Shown: positions 8,280-17,663, counted from the stretch's first letter. The stretch is 25,673 nucleotides of DNA from Bacteroidales bacterium (GCA_004552485.1 SFOH01000051.1:1-25673); one strand, 5' to 3'. Program-made: numbers and translations. The notes: a model not told the origin generated them from the letters alone.

Positions 8280-9487
8280 ATGTTTTACTATCTTTTCAAC
8301 ATGATGAGTGAGCACGGCGTCCCCGGCGCCCGACTCATGTGCTCATTGCCATCTTCTTCGGCCGGCGCATCATCGACCGTCTGCAACGTATGCAGGTGGG
8401 CGAAATCATCCGCAACCTCGGCCTCGAGGGACAGATGAAGAAAACGGGCACCCCCACCATGGGCGGCGTCATCATCATCATCTCCATCATCATCCCCTGC
8501 CTGCTGGTCAGCAAGCTCGAAAACCCCTACATGATTCTCATGCTCGTGTCCACGCTGTGGCTGGGCACGCTCGGCTTCATGGACGACTACAAAAAACTCG
8601 CCAAGCACGACAAGGAGGGCATGAAGGGCAAGTATAAAATCATCGGCCAGGTGGGCATCGGCATCATCGTGGCCGGCACCATGTACATGAACCCGGACAT
8701 GGGCATCCGCGTCAACCACGAGGTCATCAGCGCCGAGAGCGGCCGCGTCGAGCAGGTCATCTACGAGAACGAGATGGAACACACGCCCGCCACGACCATC
8801 CCCTTCGTCAAGGACAACAACTTCAACTACTCCGAGCTGACCTCGTTCCTGCACGACAACTCGGAGACGGGCGGCTGGATCGCCTTCCTGCTGGTCACCA
8901 TCTTCTTCGTGGCCGCCACCAGCAACGGCGCCAATCTCACGGACGGCCTGGACGGACTGACCACGGGCTGCTCGGCCATCATCGGCGTGGCGCTCGTGCT
9001 CATGGCCTATCTGGGCGGCAACCTCATGTACTCGTCCTACCTTAATATAATGTACGTGCCGGGGTCGGAGGAGCTGGTGGTCTACATGGCCGCCTTCATC
9101 GGCGCGCTGGTGGGATTCCTGTGGTACAACGCCTATCCCGCACAGGTATTCATGGGCGACACCGGCTCGCTCACGCTCGGCGGCATCATCGCCATCTTCG
9201 CCATCCTCATCCGCAAGGAGATGCTCCTGCCCCTGCTCTGCGCGCTGTTCTACATCGAGGACCTCTCCGTAATGCTTCAGGTCTTCTACTTCAAGGCCAC
9301 GAACGGCCGCCGCATCTTCAAGATGACGCCCCTCCACCACCACTTCCAGAAGGCCGGCAACTCGGGCATCGACGCTCTCATCCAGCGTCCCATCCAGCCC
9401 GTGCCCGAGTCGAAGATCGTCATCCGTTTCTGGATCATCGGCATCATCCTCGCAGTCTGCACCTTCGTGACTCTCAAGATTCGTTAA
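8280..9487 (+). CDS. mraY: Phospho-MurNAc-pentapeptide translocase MraY (internal deletion/frameshift)
   Basis: MraY transfers phospho-MurNAc-pentapeptide to undecaprenyl phosphate, forming lipid I in the inner membrane. The frame from ATG 8280 encodes a family-like N-terminus (MFYYLFN ... GARLM, 20 residues) and breaks at about 8339. The next frame, from 8339, carries the rest (382 residues): GQMKKTGTPTMGG, DDYKK, NLTDGLDGL, GDTGSLTLGG and HHHFQKAG, all expected. Compared with the Bacteroides family as I remember it, about 14 residues between GARLM and the first helix end (LIAIFFGRRI) are missing, roughly 43 bases. The gene is normally essential, so an assembly deletion is the likeliest reason. 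Otherwise translation could start at the GTG at 8339 and give a shortened first helix. Confidence 0.9.
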
Positions 9488-9518
9488 TGTCTAACACATT
9501 ATTATATATAACACAGCA

Positions 9519-10862
9519 ATGGAACAGAAAAAATTAGTGGTCTTAGGGGCCGGAGAGAGCGGCGTAGGCGCCGCCGTGCTCGGCCTGGACAAGGGCTTCG
9601 ACGTCTTTGTCAGCGACTACGGCACAATATCGCCCGAGCACAAGGCCGAGCTCGACCGCGAGGGCATCGAATGGGAGGAAGGCGGCCACACCATGGACCG
9701 CATCCTCGCCGCCGACATCATCGTCAAGAGCCCGGGCATCGCCAAGGAGACGCCCGTGATGCGCGCCGTCGCCGAGAAGGGCATCGAAGTGGTGTCCGAA
9801 ATCGAGTTTGCCGGTCGCTACACCACCTCGAAGATGATCTGCATCACCGGCTCGAACGGCAAGACCACCACCACCATGCTCACCCACTACATCCTCCGCC
9901 AGGAGGGCATCGACGCCGGTCTCGCCGGCAACGTGGGCTTCTCGCTGGCGCGTCAGGTGGCACGCGACCCCAAGCCCGTCTATGTCATCGAGCTCAGCTC
10001 GTTCCAGCTCGACAACATGTACAGCTTCCGCGCCAACATCGCCGTGCTGCTCAACATAACGCCCGACCACCTCGACCGCTACGAGCACAGCTTCGACAAA
10101 TATGCCGACGCCAAGCTGCGCATTCTTCAGAATCAGACGCCCGACGACGCCTTCATCTACTGGACCGGCGACCCCGTCATCGCCCGCAAGCTCCCCGACG
10201 CCCGCGTCGGCGCCACGCTCTATCCCTTCAACGAGCACAAAGCCAAAGGCCTGGCCGCCTTCGTCAACGCCAAGGACGAGCTGGAGGTGCACACCCCCGG
10301 CGAATCCTTCACCATCGCCCGCAACGAGCTGAGTCTCAAAGGACTGCACAATCTCTACGACAGCATGGCCGCATCCCTGGCCGCCGCTCTCGCCGGCGTC
10401 CCCGCCGCGACAATCTGCAGCGCGCTGCGCACCTTCGCGCCCGTCGAGCACCGTCTCGAGCCCGTCCGCACCCTCGACGGCGTCGCTTACATCAACGACT
10501 CGAAAGCCACCAACGTCGACTCGACCTTCTACGCCCTCCAGGCCATGACAACCCCCGTGGTACTCATCCTCGGCGGCAAGGACAAGGGCAACGACTACTC
10601 GCCCATCGTCCCGCTCGTGAAGGAGAAAGTGCGCGCCATAGTGGCCATGGGTCTGCACAACGAGAAAATCGTCGACGTCTTCTCGCCCGTCGTGCCCGTC
10701 GTGTCCACTGACAATCTCGCCGATGCCATCCGCGAGTGCCGCGCCGCCGCACAGCCGGGCGACACCGTCCTGCTCTCGCCCTGCTGCGCCTCGTTCGACC
10801 TGTTCACGTCGTACATCGACCGCGGCCGCCGCTTCAAGGACGCCGTCATGGCCCTCTCCTGA
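9519..10862 (+). CDS. murD: UDP-MurNAc-L-alanine:D-glutamate ligase MurD
   Basis: MurD adds D-glutamate to UDP-MurNAc-L-Ala using ATP in the cytoplasm. The 447-residue protein starts with the Rossmann-type motif VVLGAGESGVGAA, then has the ATP loop ITGSNGKTTTT near residues 109-119. The family motifs ELSSFQLDN, NITPDHLDRY and YINDSKATN follow, with the C-terminal LLSPCCASFDLF. The length is normal. The start lies 31 bases after mraY; a 16-codon frame beginning in TAATG at the mraY stop overlaps the murD start. Confidence 0.97.
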   Translation: MEQKKLVVLGAGESGVGAAVLGLDKGFDVFVSDYGTISPEHKAELDREGIEWEEGGHTMDRILAADIIVKSPGIAKETPVMRAVAEKGIEVVSEIEFAGRYTTSKMICITGSNGKTTTTMLTHYILRQEGIDAGLAGNVGFSLARQVARDPKPVYVIELSSFQLDNMYSFRANIAVLLNITPDHLDRYEHSFDKYADAKLRILQNQTPDDAFIYWTGDPVIARKLPDARVGATLYPFNEHKAKGLAAFVNAKDELEVHTPGESFTIARNELSLKGLHNLYDSMAASLAAALAGVPAATICSALRTFAPVEHRLEPVRTLDGVAYINDSKATNVDSTFYALQAMTTPVVLILGGKDKGNDYSPIVPLVKEKVRAIVAMGLHNEKIVDVFSPVVPVVSTDNLADAIRECRAAAQPGDTVLLSPCCASFDLFTSYIDRGRRFKDAVMALS

Positions 10863-10908
10863 ACTCTCACCTCACGATACCTCTCACCTTCGCATCTAAT
10901 TCAAGACA

Positions 10909-12270
10909 TTGGAACAGTTTACCATAACACCCGCCATCGCCGAGGGCCCGCAGGCCGTCGCTGCCGAGCCGTCGCTGCGCGACCAGGCCGAGGCCATGAA
11001 GCCGCGCCTGCGCCGCGACCGCTTCATCTGGGGCATCTACCTGACCCTCATCGTCGTGTCGGTCATCGAGGTGTTCTGCGCCTCCTCGCGCCAGGTCACC
11101 GCCGGCAACATCCTCGGCCCGCTGCTCAAGCACATCGCGCTCTTAGGCGGCGGTCTGGTGGTCATGCTCATCCTCCAGCGCACCCACTACATGCGCTTCC
11201 ACCGCTGGGCATGGGTCATCGTCACCTTCTCGGTGCTCGCAGCAATATACACCATCTTCTTCGGCCAGAACCTCAACGAGGCCGTGCGCTCGTTCTCGTT
11301 CTTCGGAATCTCGGTGCAGCCCTCCGAGCTGCTGAAGTTCTCGGCGGCCCTCATCATCGCCAAACTCCTCTCGGAGTATCACACCACCATCGACCCCAAA
11401 AACGCCGAAGACCAGATGCGCGACAACAAGCGCATCATCATCAAAGTGACGTGTATAGTGCTATTTTTCAGCGCGCTGATGATTAACCAGGGCCTGACGA
11501 ACGCCATCCTCCTGGTGCTCATCGCCCTGAGCTGCATGCTCATCGGCGGCGTCGCGTGGAAGCAGTTCGGCATCGTCCTCGCCATCTTCGCCGTGCTGGG
11601 TCTCGGCTACGGAACCTACAAGGTGGTCAAGTCAAAGCTCGAAGAAAAGGAGAAGACCGAGCAGGTGGCCACCACCGGCAAGCCCGTCGCCAAAGATCGC
11701 ACGAAAATGCGCGTGGGCCGCATCCTCAACTTCATGCGCACGGACAAATACCTGGACAAAATCGACAACGACAACTGCCAGGAGCAGTACTCCTACATCG
11801 CCCAGGCCAACGGCGGCATGTTCGGCGTCGGCATCGGCAACTCGCGCGAGACGGCCCGCATCCCCCTGGCCTTCTCCGACTATATCTACGCCATCATCAT
11901 CGAGGACACGGGCTTCATCGGCGGCATGGTTGTGCTGGCGCTCTACCTGTTCCTGCTGGCCAGGGCCGGCCGCATAGCCATGAAGTGCAAGAAGTCGTTC
12001 CCGGCGCTGCTGGTCATCGGAATGGCGGTGTTCATCACCTTCCAGGCCCTCATGCACATGGCCATCGTCACCGGCGCCGCACCCGTCTCGGGCCAGCCGC
12101 TGCCGCTGATATCCAAGGGCGGCAGCTCGGTCATCGTCACCTCCGTGGCCCTGGGCGTGATGCTCTCCGTGAGCCGTTTCGCCACCCGCAAGGGCATGCG
12201 CCAGGAGATGCGCGACTCGCTCACAACCCTCTCCGACAACGAGATGTCGGACAACCCCACCCAACTCTGA
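10909..12270 (+). CDS. ftsW: Septal peptidoglycan polymerase FtsW (SEDS family)
   Basis: FtsW is a multi-pass inner-membrane SEDS glycosyltransferase that polymerises lipid II at the septum with FtsI. The 453-residue product contains SYIAQANGGMFGVGIGNS, then the loop with the conserved Asp (FSDYIYAIIIEDTGFIGG), and the terminal GQPLPLISKGGSS motif, the family's P-hydrophobic-I-S-x-GGSS. A charged insert of about 50 residues (KSKLEEKEKTEQVA and following) sits in the middle. The longest start is TTG 10909; an in-frame ATG at 10996 (MKPRLRRDRFIWG) would remove 29 residues and fits the usual short FtsW N-terminus, so the start is uncertain. Confidence 0.95.
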   Translation: MEQFTITPAIAEGPQAVAAEPSLRDQAEAMKPRLRRDRFIWGIYLTLIVVSVIEVFCASSRQVTAGNILGPLLKHIALLGGGLVVMLILQRTHYMRFHRWAWVIVTFSVLAAIYTIFFGQNLNEAVRSFSFFGISVQPSELLKFSAALIIAKLLSEYHTTIDPKNAEDQMRDNKRIIIKVTCIVLFFSALMINQGLTNAILLVLIALSCMLIGGVAWKQFGIVLAIFAVLGLGYGTYKVVKSKLEEKEKTEQVATTGKPVAKDRTKMRVGRILNFMRTDKYLDKIDNDNCQEQYSYIAQANGGMFGVGIGNSRETARIPLAFSDYIYAIIIEDTGFIGGMVVLALYLFLLARAGRIAMKCKKSFPALLVIGMAVFITFQALMHMAIVTGAAPVSGQPLPLISKGGSSVIVTSVALGVMLSVSRFATRKGMRQEMRDSLTTLSDNEMSDNPTQL

Positions 12271-12294
12271 AAAACTCTCATATCCGCACGATAT

Positions 12295-13428
12295 ATGAAC
12301 AACGAAAACACAACCCCCGGCTCGCGTCCCCTGCGCGTGCTCATCAGCGGCGGCGGCACCGGCGGCCACATCTTCCCGGCGCTGAGCATCGCCAACGAGG
12401 TGCGCCGCCGTCACCCCGAGGCCGACATCCTCTTCGTGGGCGCCGAAGGGCGCATGGAGATGGAACGCGTCCCCGCTGCCGGTTACGAGATAAAGGGTCT
12501 GCCGGTCGCCGGCTTCGACCGCAAGCGTCTGTGGCGCAACTTCGCAGTCCTGGCCAAGCTCTTCAAGAGCATGCGCCGCGCACGCCGAATCCTGCGCGAC
12601 TTCCGCCCCGACATCGCCGTGGGCGTCGGCGGCTATGCCTCCGGCCCCATGCTCAAAGAGGCTCAGAAAGCCGGCATCCCCACCCTCCTCCAGGAGCAGA
12701 ATTCCTACGCCGGCGTCACCAACAAGCTCCTCGCCAAGAAAGCCGCCGCCATCTGCGTGGCCTACGACGGCATGGAGCGCTTCTTCCCCGCCGAGGTCAT
12801 CCTGAAGACGGGCAACCCCATCCGCGCCGACCTCACGCGCTGCACGCTCACGCCCGAGCAGGCCAAGGAGCGCCTGGGCTTCGACCCGAAGCGCCCGCTC
12901 GTGTTCGTCACCGGCGGCAGCCTGGGCGCACGCACGGTCAACGAGGCCGTCGCCGCCGCCCTGCCCCGTCTCGCCGCCGAGCACATCCAGGTGCTGTGGC
13001 AGACCGGCAAGCTCTATGCCGAGCGCTGCGAGCAGGTGGCACGCGAATACGCCGACGTCCACGCCTCGGCCTTCGTCTCCGACATGGCCGTCGCCTACCG
13101 CGCCGCCGACCTGGTGGTGGCACGCGCCGGCGCCAGCACCATCTCCGAGCTCCAGATTCTCGGACAGCCCGCCGTGCTCATCCCCTCGCCGAACGTGGCC
13201 GAGAACCATCAGTACCACAACGCCCGCGCCGTCTCCGACGCCGGCGGCGCCGTCCTCATCGAGGACCACGAGGCCGTCTCGCTTCTCGCCGACGAGGTCA
13301 TCGCCCTGGTCGGCGACGCACCCGTCCTCCAAAAGATGTCGGACAGCATACGCGCCCAGGCTCTGACCGACGCCGCCGCCGTCATCGCCGACAAAATCGA
13401 GGAGATAACCTCCGCAAAGGCCCGTTGA
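12295..13428 (+). CDS. murG: Lipid II synthase MurG (UDP-GlcNAc transferase)
   Basis: MurG transfers GlcNAc from UDP-GlcNAc to lipid I on the cytoplasmic face of the membrane, giving lipid II. The 377-residue GT-B enzyme shows the N-terminal ISGGGTGGHIFPAL loop, GVGGYASGP, LQEQNSYAGVTNK, TGNPIR, VTGGSLGA and the donor-site segment ARAGASTISELQILGQPAVLIPSP. Length and motif order are normal. It starts with ATG 24 bases after ftsW. Confidence 0.97.
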   Translation: MNNENTTPGSRPLRVLISGGGTGGHIFPALSIANEVRRRHPEADILFVGAEGRMEMERVPAAGYEIKGLPVAGFDRKRLWRNFAVLAKLFKSMRRARRILRDFRPDIAVGVGGYASGPMLKEAQKAGIPTLLQEQNSYAGVTNKLLAKKAAAICVAYDGMERFFPAEVILKTGNPIRADLTRCTLTPEQAKERLGFDPKRPLVFVTGGSLGARTVNEAVAAALPRLAAEHIQVLWQTGKLYAERCEQVAREYADVHASAFVSDMAVAYRAADLVVARAGASTISELQILGQPAVLIPSPNVAENHQYHNARAVSDAGGAVLIEDHEAVSLLADEVIALVGDAPVLQKMSDSIRAQALTDAAAVIADKIEEITSAKAR

Positions 13429-13494
13429 CAACCCTCTCTCCCCAAGCTCTTAATCACCAAACAGTTAATCCTCCCCAAAAAACTTTCTCACCCA

Positions 13495-14883
13495 GTGAAA
13501 GACAAGGTATATTTCGTAGGCGCCGGCGGCATAGGCATGGCCGCTCTCGAGCGCTACTTCCTCAGCCGCGGCATGGCCGTGGCCGGATACGACCGCACCC
13601 CCACTCCCCTCACACGCGCCCTCATCGAGGAGGGCGTGAACATCTCCTTCGACGACTCGATGGACGCCGTCCCCGCCGACTTCCGCAACCCCGACGAGGT
13701 CTCCGTCATCTACACCCCCGCCATCCCCGACTCGAACGTGCCCCTCTCGTTCTTCCGCAACAACGGCTTCAGCGTGGAGAAGCGCTCCGTGGCCCTCGGC
13801 GACATCACCCGCTCGTCGCGCGCCCTGTGCTTCTCGGGCACCCACGGCAAGACCACAACCTCGTCGATGGCCGCACACATCCTCCACACCGCCGCCGTCG
13901 GCTGCAACGCCTTCCTCGGCGGAATCCTGCGCAACTACGGCTCGAACCTGCTGCTGAGCGCCACGTCGCCCTACTCCGTGGTGGAGGCCGACGAGTATGA
14001 CCGCTCGTTCCACACCCTCCGCCCCTACATCGCCGTGGTCACCGCCACCGACCCCGACCACCTCGACATCTACGGCACAGAGGAGGCCTATCTCGAGAGC
14101 TTCGCCCACTTCACCGAGCTCGTCGTGCCCGGCGGATTTCTCATTGTCCACACCGGCCTCAAGCTCCGTCCCCGTCCCGGCAAGGACGTGACCGTCTTCA
14201 CCTACTCGCAGAACGAGGGCACCTTCCACGCCGCCAACATCCGCCGCGGCAACGGCACCATCGTCTTCGACTTCGTGGACGAGCGTCCCGACGGAATGTC
14301 CATCTCCGACATTGAACTCGGCGTGCCCGTCGAAATCAACATCGAGAACGCCATCGCCGCCATCGCCGCCACCGTCCTCACCGGCGACGTCACCGCCGAC
14401 GACGTGCGCCGCGCCATGGCCTCGTTCATGGGCCCCGAGCGCCGCTTCCAGTTCCATCTCAAGGAGAAGGTTCCCGGCGGCCACGTGGTCATCGACGACT
14501 ATGCCCACCACCCCGACGAGCTGCGCCAGAGCATCCGCTCGGTGCGCGCCCTCTATCCCGACGCCAAGCTCCTCGTGGCTTTCCAGCCCCACCTCTACTC
14601 GCGCACGCGCGATTTCGCACCCCAGTTCGCCGAGGCCCTGTCCGCCGCCGACTCCGTTCTGCTGCTCGACATCTACCCCGCGCGCGAGCTTCCGATCCCC
14701 GGCGTAACCTCAAAAATCATCTTTGATGAAATAAAAGTGCCGGAAAAATTGATGATTAACAAAGATTCCTTGGTAAATACAGTGAAAAACGCTAACTTTG
14801 ACATCCTGTTAACAGTTGGCGCGGGCGACATCTGCAACTCGCTCCCGGCGATTGTCGAAGCGCTCACCGCGGACGTCAAATAA
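13495..14883 (+). CDS. murC: UDP-N-acetylmuramate:L-alanine ligase MurC
   Basis: MurC adds L-alanine to UDP-MurNAc using ATP, the first peptide-stem step, in the cytoplasm. The 462-residue product starts at GTG 13495 with the family sequence KDKVYFVGAGGIGMAAL. It carries the ATP loop GTHGKTT at 115-121, EADEYDRSF, DPDHLDIYG, the DDYAHHPDE motif, FQPHLYSRTRDF and the C-terminal VGAGDI. Codons in about 14705-14820 are unusually AT-rich for this gene (TTA, TTG, AAA, AAT) and contain a consensus promoter at 14769-14800. The coding sequence therefore seems constrained by a signal for the downstream genes. Confidence 0.96.
   Translation: MKDKVYFVGAGGIGMAALERYFLSRGMAVAGYDRTPTPLTRALIEEGVNISFDDSMDAVPADFRNPDEVSVIYTPAIPDSNVPLSFFRNNGFSVEKRSVALGDITRSSRALCFSGTHGKTTTSSMAAHILHTAAVGCNAFLGGILRNYGSNLLLSATSPYSVVEADEYDRSFHTLRPYIAVVTATDPDHLDIYGTEEAYLESFAHFTELVVPGGFLIVHTGLKLRPRPGKDVTVFTYSQNEGTFHAANIRRGNGTIVFDFVDERPDGMSISDIELGVPVEINIENAIAAIAATVLTGDVTADDVRRAMASFMGPERRFQFHLKEKVPGGHVVIDDYAHHPDELRQSIRSVRALYPDAKLLVAFQPHLYSRTRDFAPQFAEALSAADSVLLLDIYPARELPIPGVTSKIIFDEIKVPEKLMINKDSLVNTVKNANFDILLTVGAGDICNSLPAIVEALTADVK
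14769..14800 (+). promoter_or_regulatory. Internal promoter in murC for ftsQ-ftsA-ftsZ
   Basis: CTTG at 14769-14772 and TAACTTTG at 14793-14800 are separated by 20 bases, matching the Bacteroidales -33/-7 pattern, within an AT-rich island in an otherwise GC-rich gene. A start near 14807 would leave about 160 bases before ftsQ. It would let the late division genes be expressed apart from the precursor genes. Confidence 0.6.
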
Positions 14884-14968
14884 CCGCGGCGTCTCACCCG
14901 TCACCCTATCCCAAAAAAGAACGAACTCTCAACTTTTACCCCCCCGCGGCACGGATGCCGCAAAAACC

Positions 14969-15814
14969 GTGAAGAGAACAACCATATTCTATGCCATTGG
15001 CTCGGTGCTGCTGCTCGTGTATGTGTTCATGGCAGTGGCGATGACGCGTGCCGCCGCGCGCGACAGCTCGTACCGCGACCTGCAGATTCTGGTCAACGAC
15101 AGCGCCGCCACCGGCTTCCTCAACGCCGACGATGTCGACCGGCTCCTCGACGACCTCTCCTCACGCATCGCCACCACGCCGCGCTCGCGCATCAACACCT
15201 TCCACCTCGAGAACCGCCTTCGCGCCAACTCGCGCATCGAGCAGGCCGAGGTGCTGGCCCTGGGCAACGGCACGCTTCAGGTCTCCGTCACGCCAATCCG
15301 CCCCGTGGCGCGCGTCTTCTCCGGCAACAGCTCCTACTATATCAACGCCGCCGGCAAGCGCATCCCCGCCGAGGCCGGCTTCCGCGCCGACGTGCCCATC
15401 GTCACCGGCGTCATCCGCTCGACCGAAGATGTGCGGCGCCTGCTGCCCATGTTCGCCTTCTTCCGCTCGCGCCCCGAGTATGACGCCTACGTCACCCAGG
15501 TCGAGCTGGCCCGCAACGGCGACATCCTCGTGATTCCCTCCGTGGCCGGCCACGTCGTGAACCTGGGCGACACCACGGACATCGCCGACAAGATGGAGCG
15601 CCTCAAGAAGTTCTATCACAAGGTGATGCCCACGCGCGGATGGGAGTACTACGACGCCATCTCGCTGAAATGGCGCGGTCGCGTGGTGGCCACACGTGCC
15701 GCCAAACGCGCCGACCTCGAAGTGCCCGTCGTCGAAGACTTCAACTCCGATGTCCCCGACGACGCAACCATCTCCGCCACCGGAATCCCCATCACGGACC
15801 CCGACGCACGCTGA
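14969..15814 (+). CDS. ftsQ: Divisome protein FtsQ
   Basis: FtsQ is a bitopic membrane protein whose periplasmic domain links early and late divisome parts. From the GTG at 14969 the product has 281 residues: a short basic N-terminus (KRTTI), one membrane helix at about 6-26, a POTRA-like region, then a beta domain ending in LKWRGRVVATR. The frame is open back to 14816, but the extra residues are low-complexity and would overlap murC, so I reject that start. Sequence conservation is weak in this family; the position between murC and ftsA and the topology support the call. Confidence 0.87.
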   Translation: MKRTTIFYAIGSVLLLVYVFMAVAMTRAAARDSSYRDLQILVNDSAATGFLNADDVDRLLDDLSSRIATTPRSRINTFHLENRLRANSRIEQAEVLALGNGTLQVSVTPIRPVARVFSGNSSYYINAAGKRIPAEAGFRADVPIVTGVIRSTEDVRRLLPMFAFFRSRPEYDAYVTQVELARNGDILVIPSVAGHVVNLGDTTDIADKMERLKKFYHKVMPTRGWEYYDAISLKWRGRVVATRAAKRADLEVPVVEDFNSDVPDDATISATGIPITDPDAR

Positions 15815-15869
15815 CCCAACCCAACCGGACAACAACTCAAAAACAAGAATAAAACAACAACACCCTCTT

Positions 15870-17663
15870 ATGGACAACAAATACGTTATCTCACTCGAAA
15901 TAGGCAGCTCGGCCGTTCAGGTCGTTGCCGCGGCCTACGACCCGGTTGAACCGGGGCCGCTGACCATCGTCGGCGCCGCGGAGGCTCCGCTGGTGAACTG
16001 CGTGCGCTATGGCCGCGTCCAGAACGTGAAGCAGGTTGCCAAACAGACACTGATGGCTCTCGACAGCCTGCGCCAGTATCCGGAGCTGGCCGACCGTGAG
16101 CTCGTGGGCGTCTACGCCGCTCTGGGCGGCCGCTCGCTCCACTCCCTCACCGCCGAGGCAAGCCTCACTTTCCCCGACGAGACGTGCGTCACCGACGAAA
16201 TCATCGACCGCCTCAAAGACCAGGCCGTCGACGGCGTCGAGGAAGACGTCGAAATCTACGAGGTCACTCCCGTCAGCTACACCGTCGACGGAATGGCCGC
16301 CGCCAACCCCGTCGGCGTATATGTCCGCGAAATCAAGGCCCGCTTCACCCTCGTGGTCTGCAAGAGCATGAACTTCCGCAACCTCGAGCGCGTGCTCGTC
16401 GAGCAGCTCGGCCTCGAAATCTGCGGCACCATCGTGCGCCCGCTCGCCATCGCCGACCTCTGCCTCACACGCGACGACACCCGCCCCGGATGCATGCTCG
16501 TCGACGTCGGCGCCGAGACAACCACCGTGTCCATCTACCGTGAGGGCGCCCTCATCTACCTGGCCACCATCCCCCTCGGCGGCGCACACATCACCCGCGA
16601 CATCGCCGGCGCACGCGGCATCACCGAGGAGCAGGCCGAGGCCACAAAGTGTAACATGGCCTCCGCAATGATCGACGCCTCGGCCCCCAACGCCGAAATC
16701 CGCGACATCAACAACCACGCCCACGCCCGCGCCATCGAGATCGTCGCCAACATCCTGGCGCAGATCGAGTACGCCGGTCTGACGCCCTCGCACATCCGCG
16801 CCGGCATCATCATCACCGGCCGCGGAGCCCGTCTGCGCAACTTCAGCAAACTCTTAGAGGCCCAGAGCGGCATGAAGGTCCGCGCAGCCGCCATCCCCGG
16901 CACGGTGCGCATGGCCTCGGCCGACCTCAAGGCCGCCGACCTGCTGGCGCCCATCGCCGTCGCCGCCGTGGCAGCACGCCTCGCCGACGACCCCGCGGCA
17001 ATCCCCTGCCTGACCGAGCCGGTCTTCATCCCCGCCGCCGAAGACGACGTTGTCGAAGAAGAAACGGTTGAGACCGACGACAACATCACGTGGACTCCCG
17101 AGCCCGAGAAGCCCGCCGCACAGCCCGCCGCTCCTGCCGCACAGGCCCCGGCGCCCGCGCCCGCTCCGGAGCCCAAGCAGCCCGAGCCCGAGCCCGTCGC
17201 TGAAAAGCCGGCCGCTCCCGCCGCTCCCGTACAGCCCCGTCCCGAGCAGCCCCGACGCAGCCCCCGGTCCGGCATCGTCAACGGCTTCGGCATCGACGAC
17301 GAAGACCCCTATCTGCTCGAAGACGACGAAGTGGCCGAGCGCAAGAAACAGGAGGCACGCTACAAGGAAGAGCAGGCCCGTATCCGCGAGGCCGAGCGCG
17401 TCGCCGCCGAACGCGCCGCCTACGAGGAGAAGAAGCGCCGCGCCAACCGCAAGGCCGAGGAAGAGGCCGCGCGCGTGGCCGCACGCCGCACCAAGGAGGA
17501 CGCCCTTCGCCGCAGCGAGGCCGAGGAATACTCCGACGAACCCGACGACCTCGAGCTCCCCGACGTAGCTCCCAAATCAACCTTCATCGACAAACTCCGC
17601 CGCCGCATTGCCTCGCTCGTCGACGACGTAGACGGCAAAGACGACAACTCGACAGACCTCTGA
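15870..17663 (+). CDS. ftsA: Actin-like Z-ring anchor FtsA with long C-terminal extension
   Basis: FtsA is an actin-fold ATPase that tethers FtsZ to the inner membrane. From ATG 15870 (SLEIGSSAVQVVAA) it has 597 residues. The actin-like part spans about 1-385, with the phosphate motif LVDVGAETTTVSI and the adenosine motif ITGRGARLRN. A Pro/Ala/Glu-rich linker follows at about 405-470, then a highly charged Arg/Glu/Ala helix suited to a coiled coil at about 487-555. The C-terminal stretch (TFIDKLRRRIASLVDDV, about 571-587) is amphipathic and probably the membrane-targeting helix. E. coli FtsA is about 420 residues, so the extension is long. The open frame upstream to 15696 overlaps ftsQ and is not used. 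Confidence 0.95.
   Translation: MDNKYVISLEIGSSAVQVVAAAYDPVEPGPLTIVGAAEAPLVNCVRYGRVQNVKQVAKQTLMALDSLRQYPELADRELVGVYAALGGRSLHSLTAEASLTFPDETCVTDEIIDRLKDQAVDGVEEDVEIYEVTPVSYTVDGMAAANPVGVYVREIKARFTLVVCKSMNFRNLERVLVEQLGLEICGTIVRPLAIADLCLTRDDTRPGCMLVDVGAETTTVSIYREGALIYLATIPLGGAHITRDIAGARGITEEQAEATKCNMASAMIDASAPNAEIRDINNHAHARAIEIVANILAQIEYAGLTPSHIRAGIIITGRGARLRNFSKLLEAQSGMKVRAAAIPGTVRMASADLKAADLLAPIAVAAVAARLADDPAAIPCLTEPVFIPAAEDDVVEEETVETDDNITWTPEPEKPAAQPAAPAAQAPAPAPAPEPKQPEPEPVAEKPAAPAAPVQPRPEQPRRSPRSGIVNGFGIDDEDPYLLEDDEVAERKKQEARYKEEQARIREAERVAAERAAYEEKKRRANRKAEEEAARVAARRTKEDALRRSEAEEYSDEPDDLELPDVAPKSTFIDKLRRRIASLVDDVDGKDDNSTDL

Noticed and set aside
8339..8343. Programmed frameshifting as the explanation for mraY, and likewise for frr at 25350
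   Set aside because: In both genes conserved residues are missing at the joint, so a ribosomal shift would not make the full protein, and no slippery site with a downstream structure is obvious.
11632..13431. A 599-codon minus-strand frame opposite ftsW and murG
   Set aside because: Same codon-bias artefact; no motif and no plausible start context.
11556..14000. An 814-codon plus-strand frame across ftsW, murG and murC
   Set aside because: It is an out-of-frame reading rich in Arg, His and Pro with no domain; three well-supported genes fill the same bases.
14816..14968. Upstream extension of ftsQ by 51 codons
   Set aside because: It overlaps the end of murC and is low-complexity; the GTG at 14969 gives the expected short basic N-terminus before the membrane helix.
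15696..15869. Upstream extension of ftsA by 58 codons
   Set aside because: It overlaps ftsQ and is Pro/Ser/Thr-rich, while ATG 15870 gives the normal family N-terminus.
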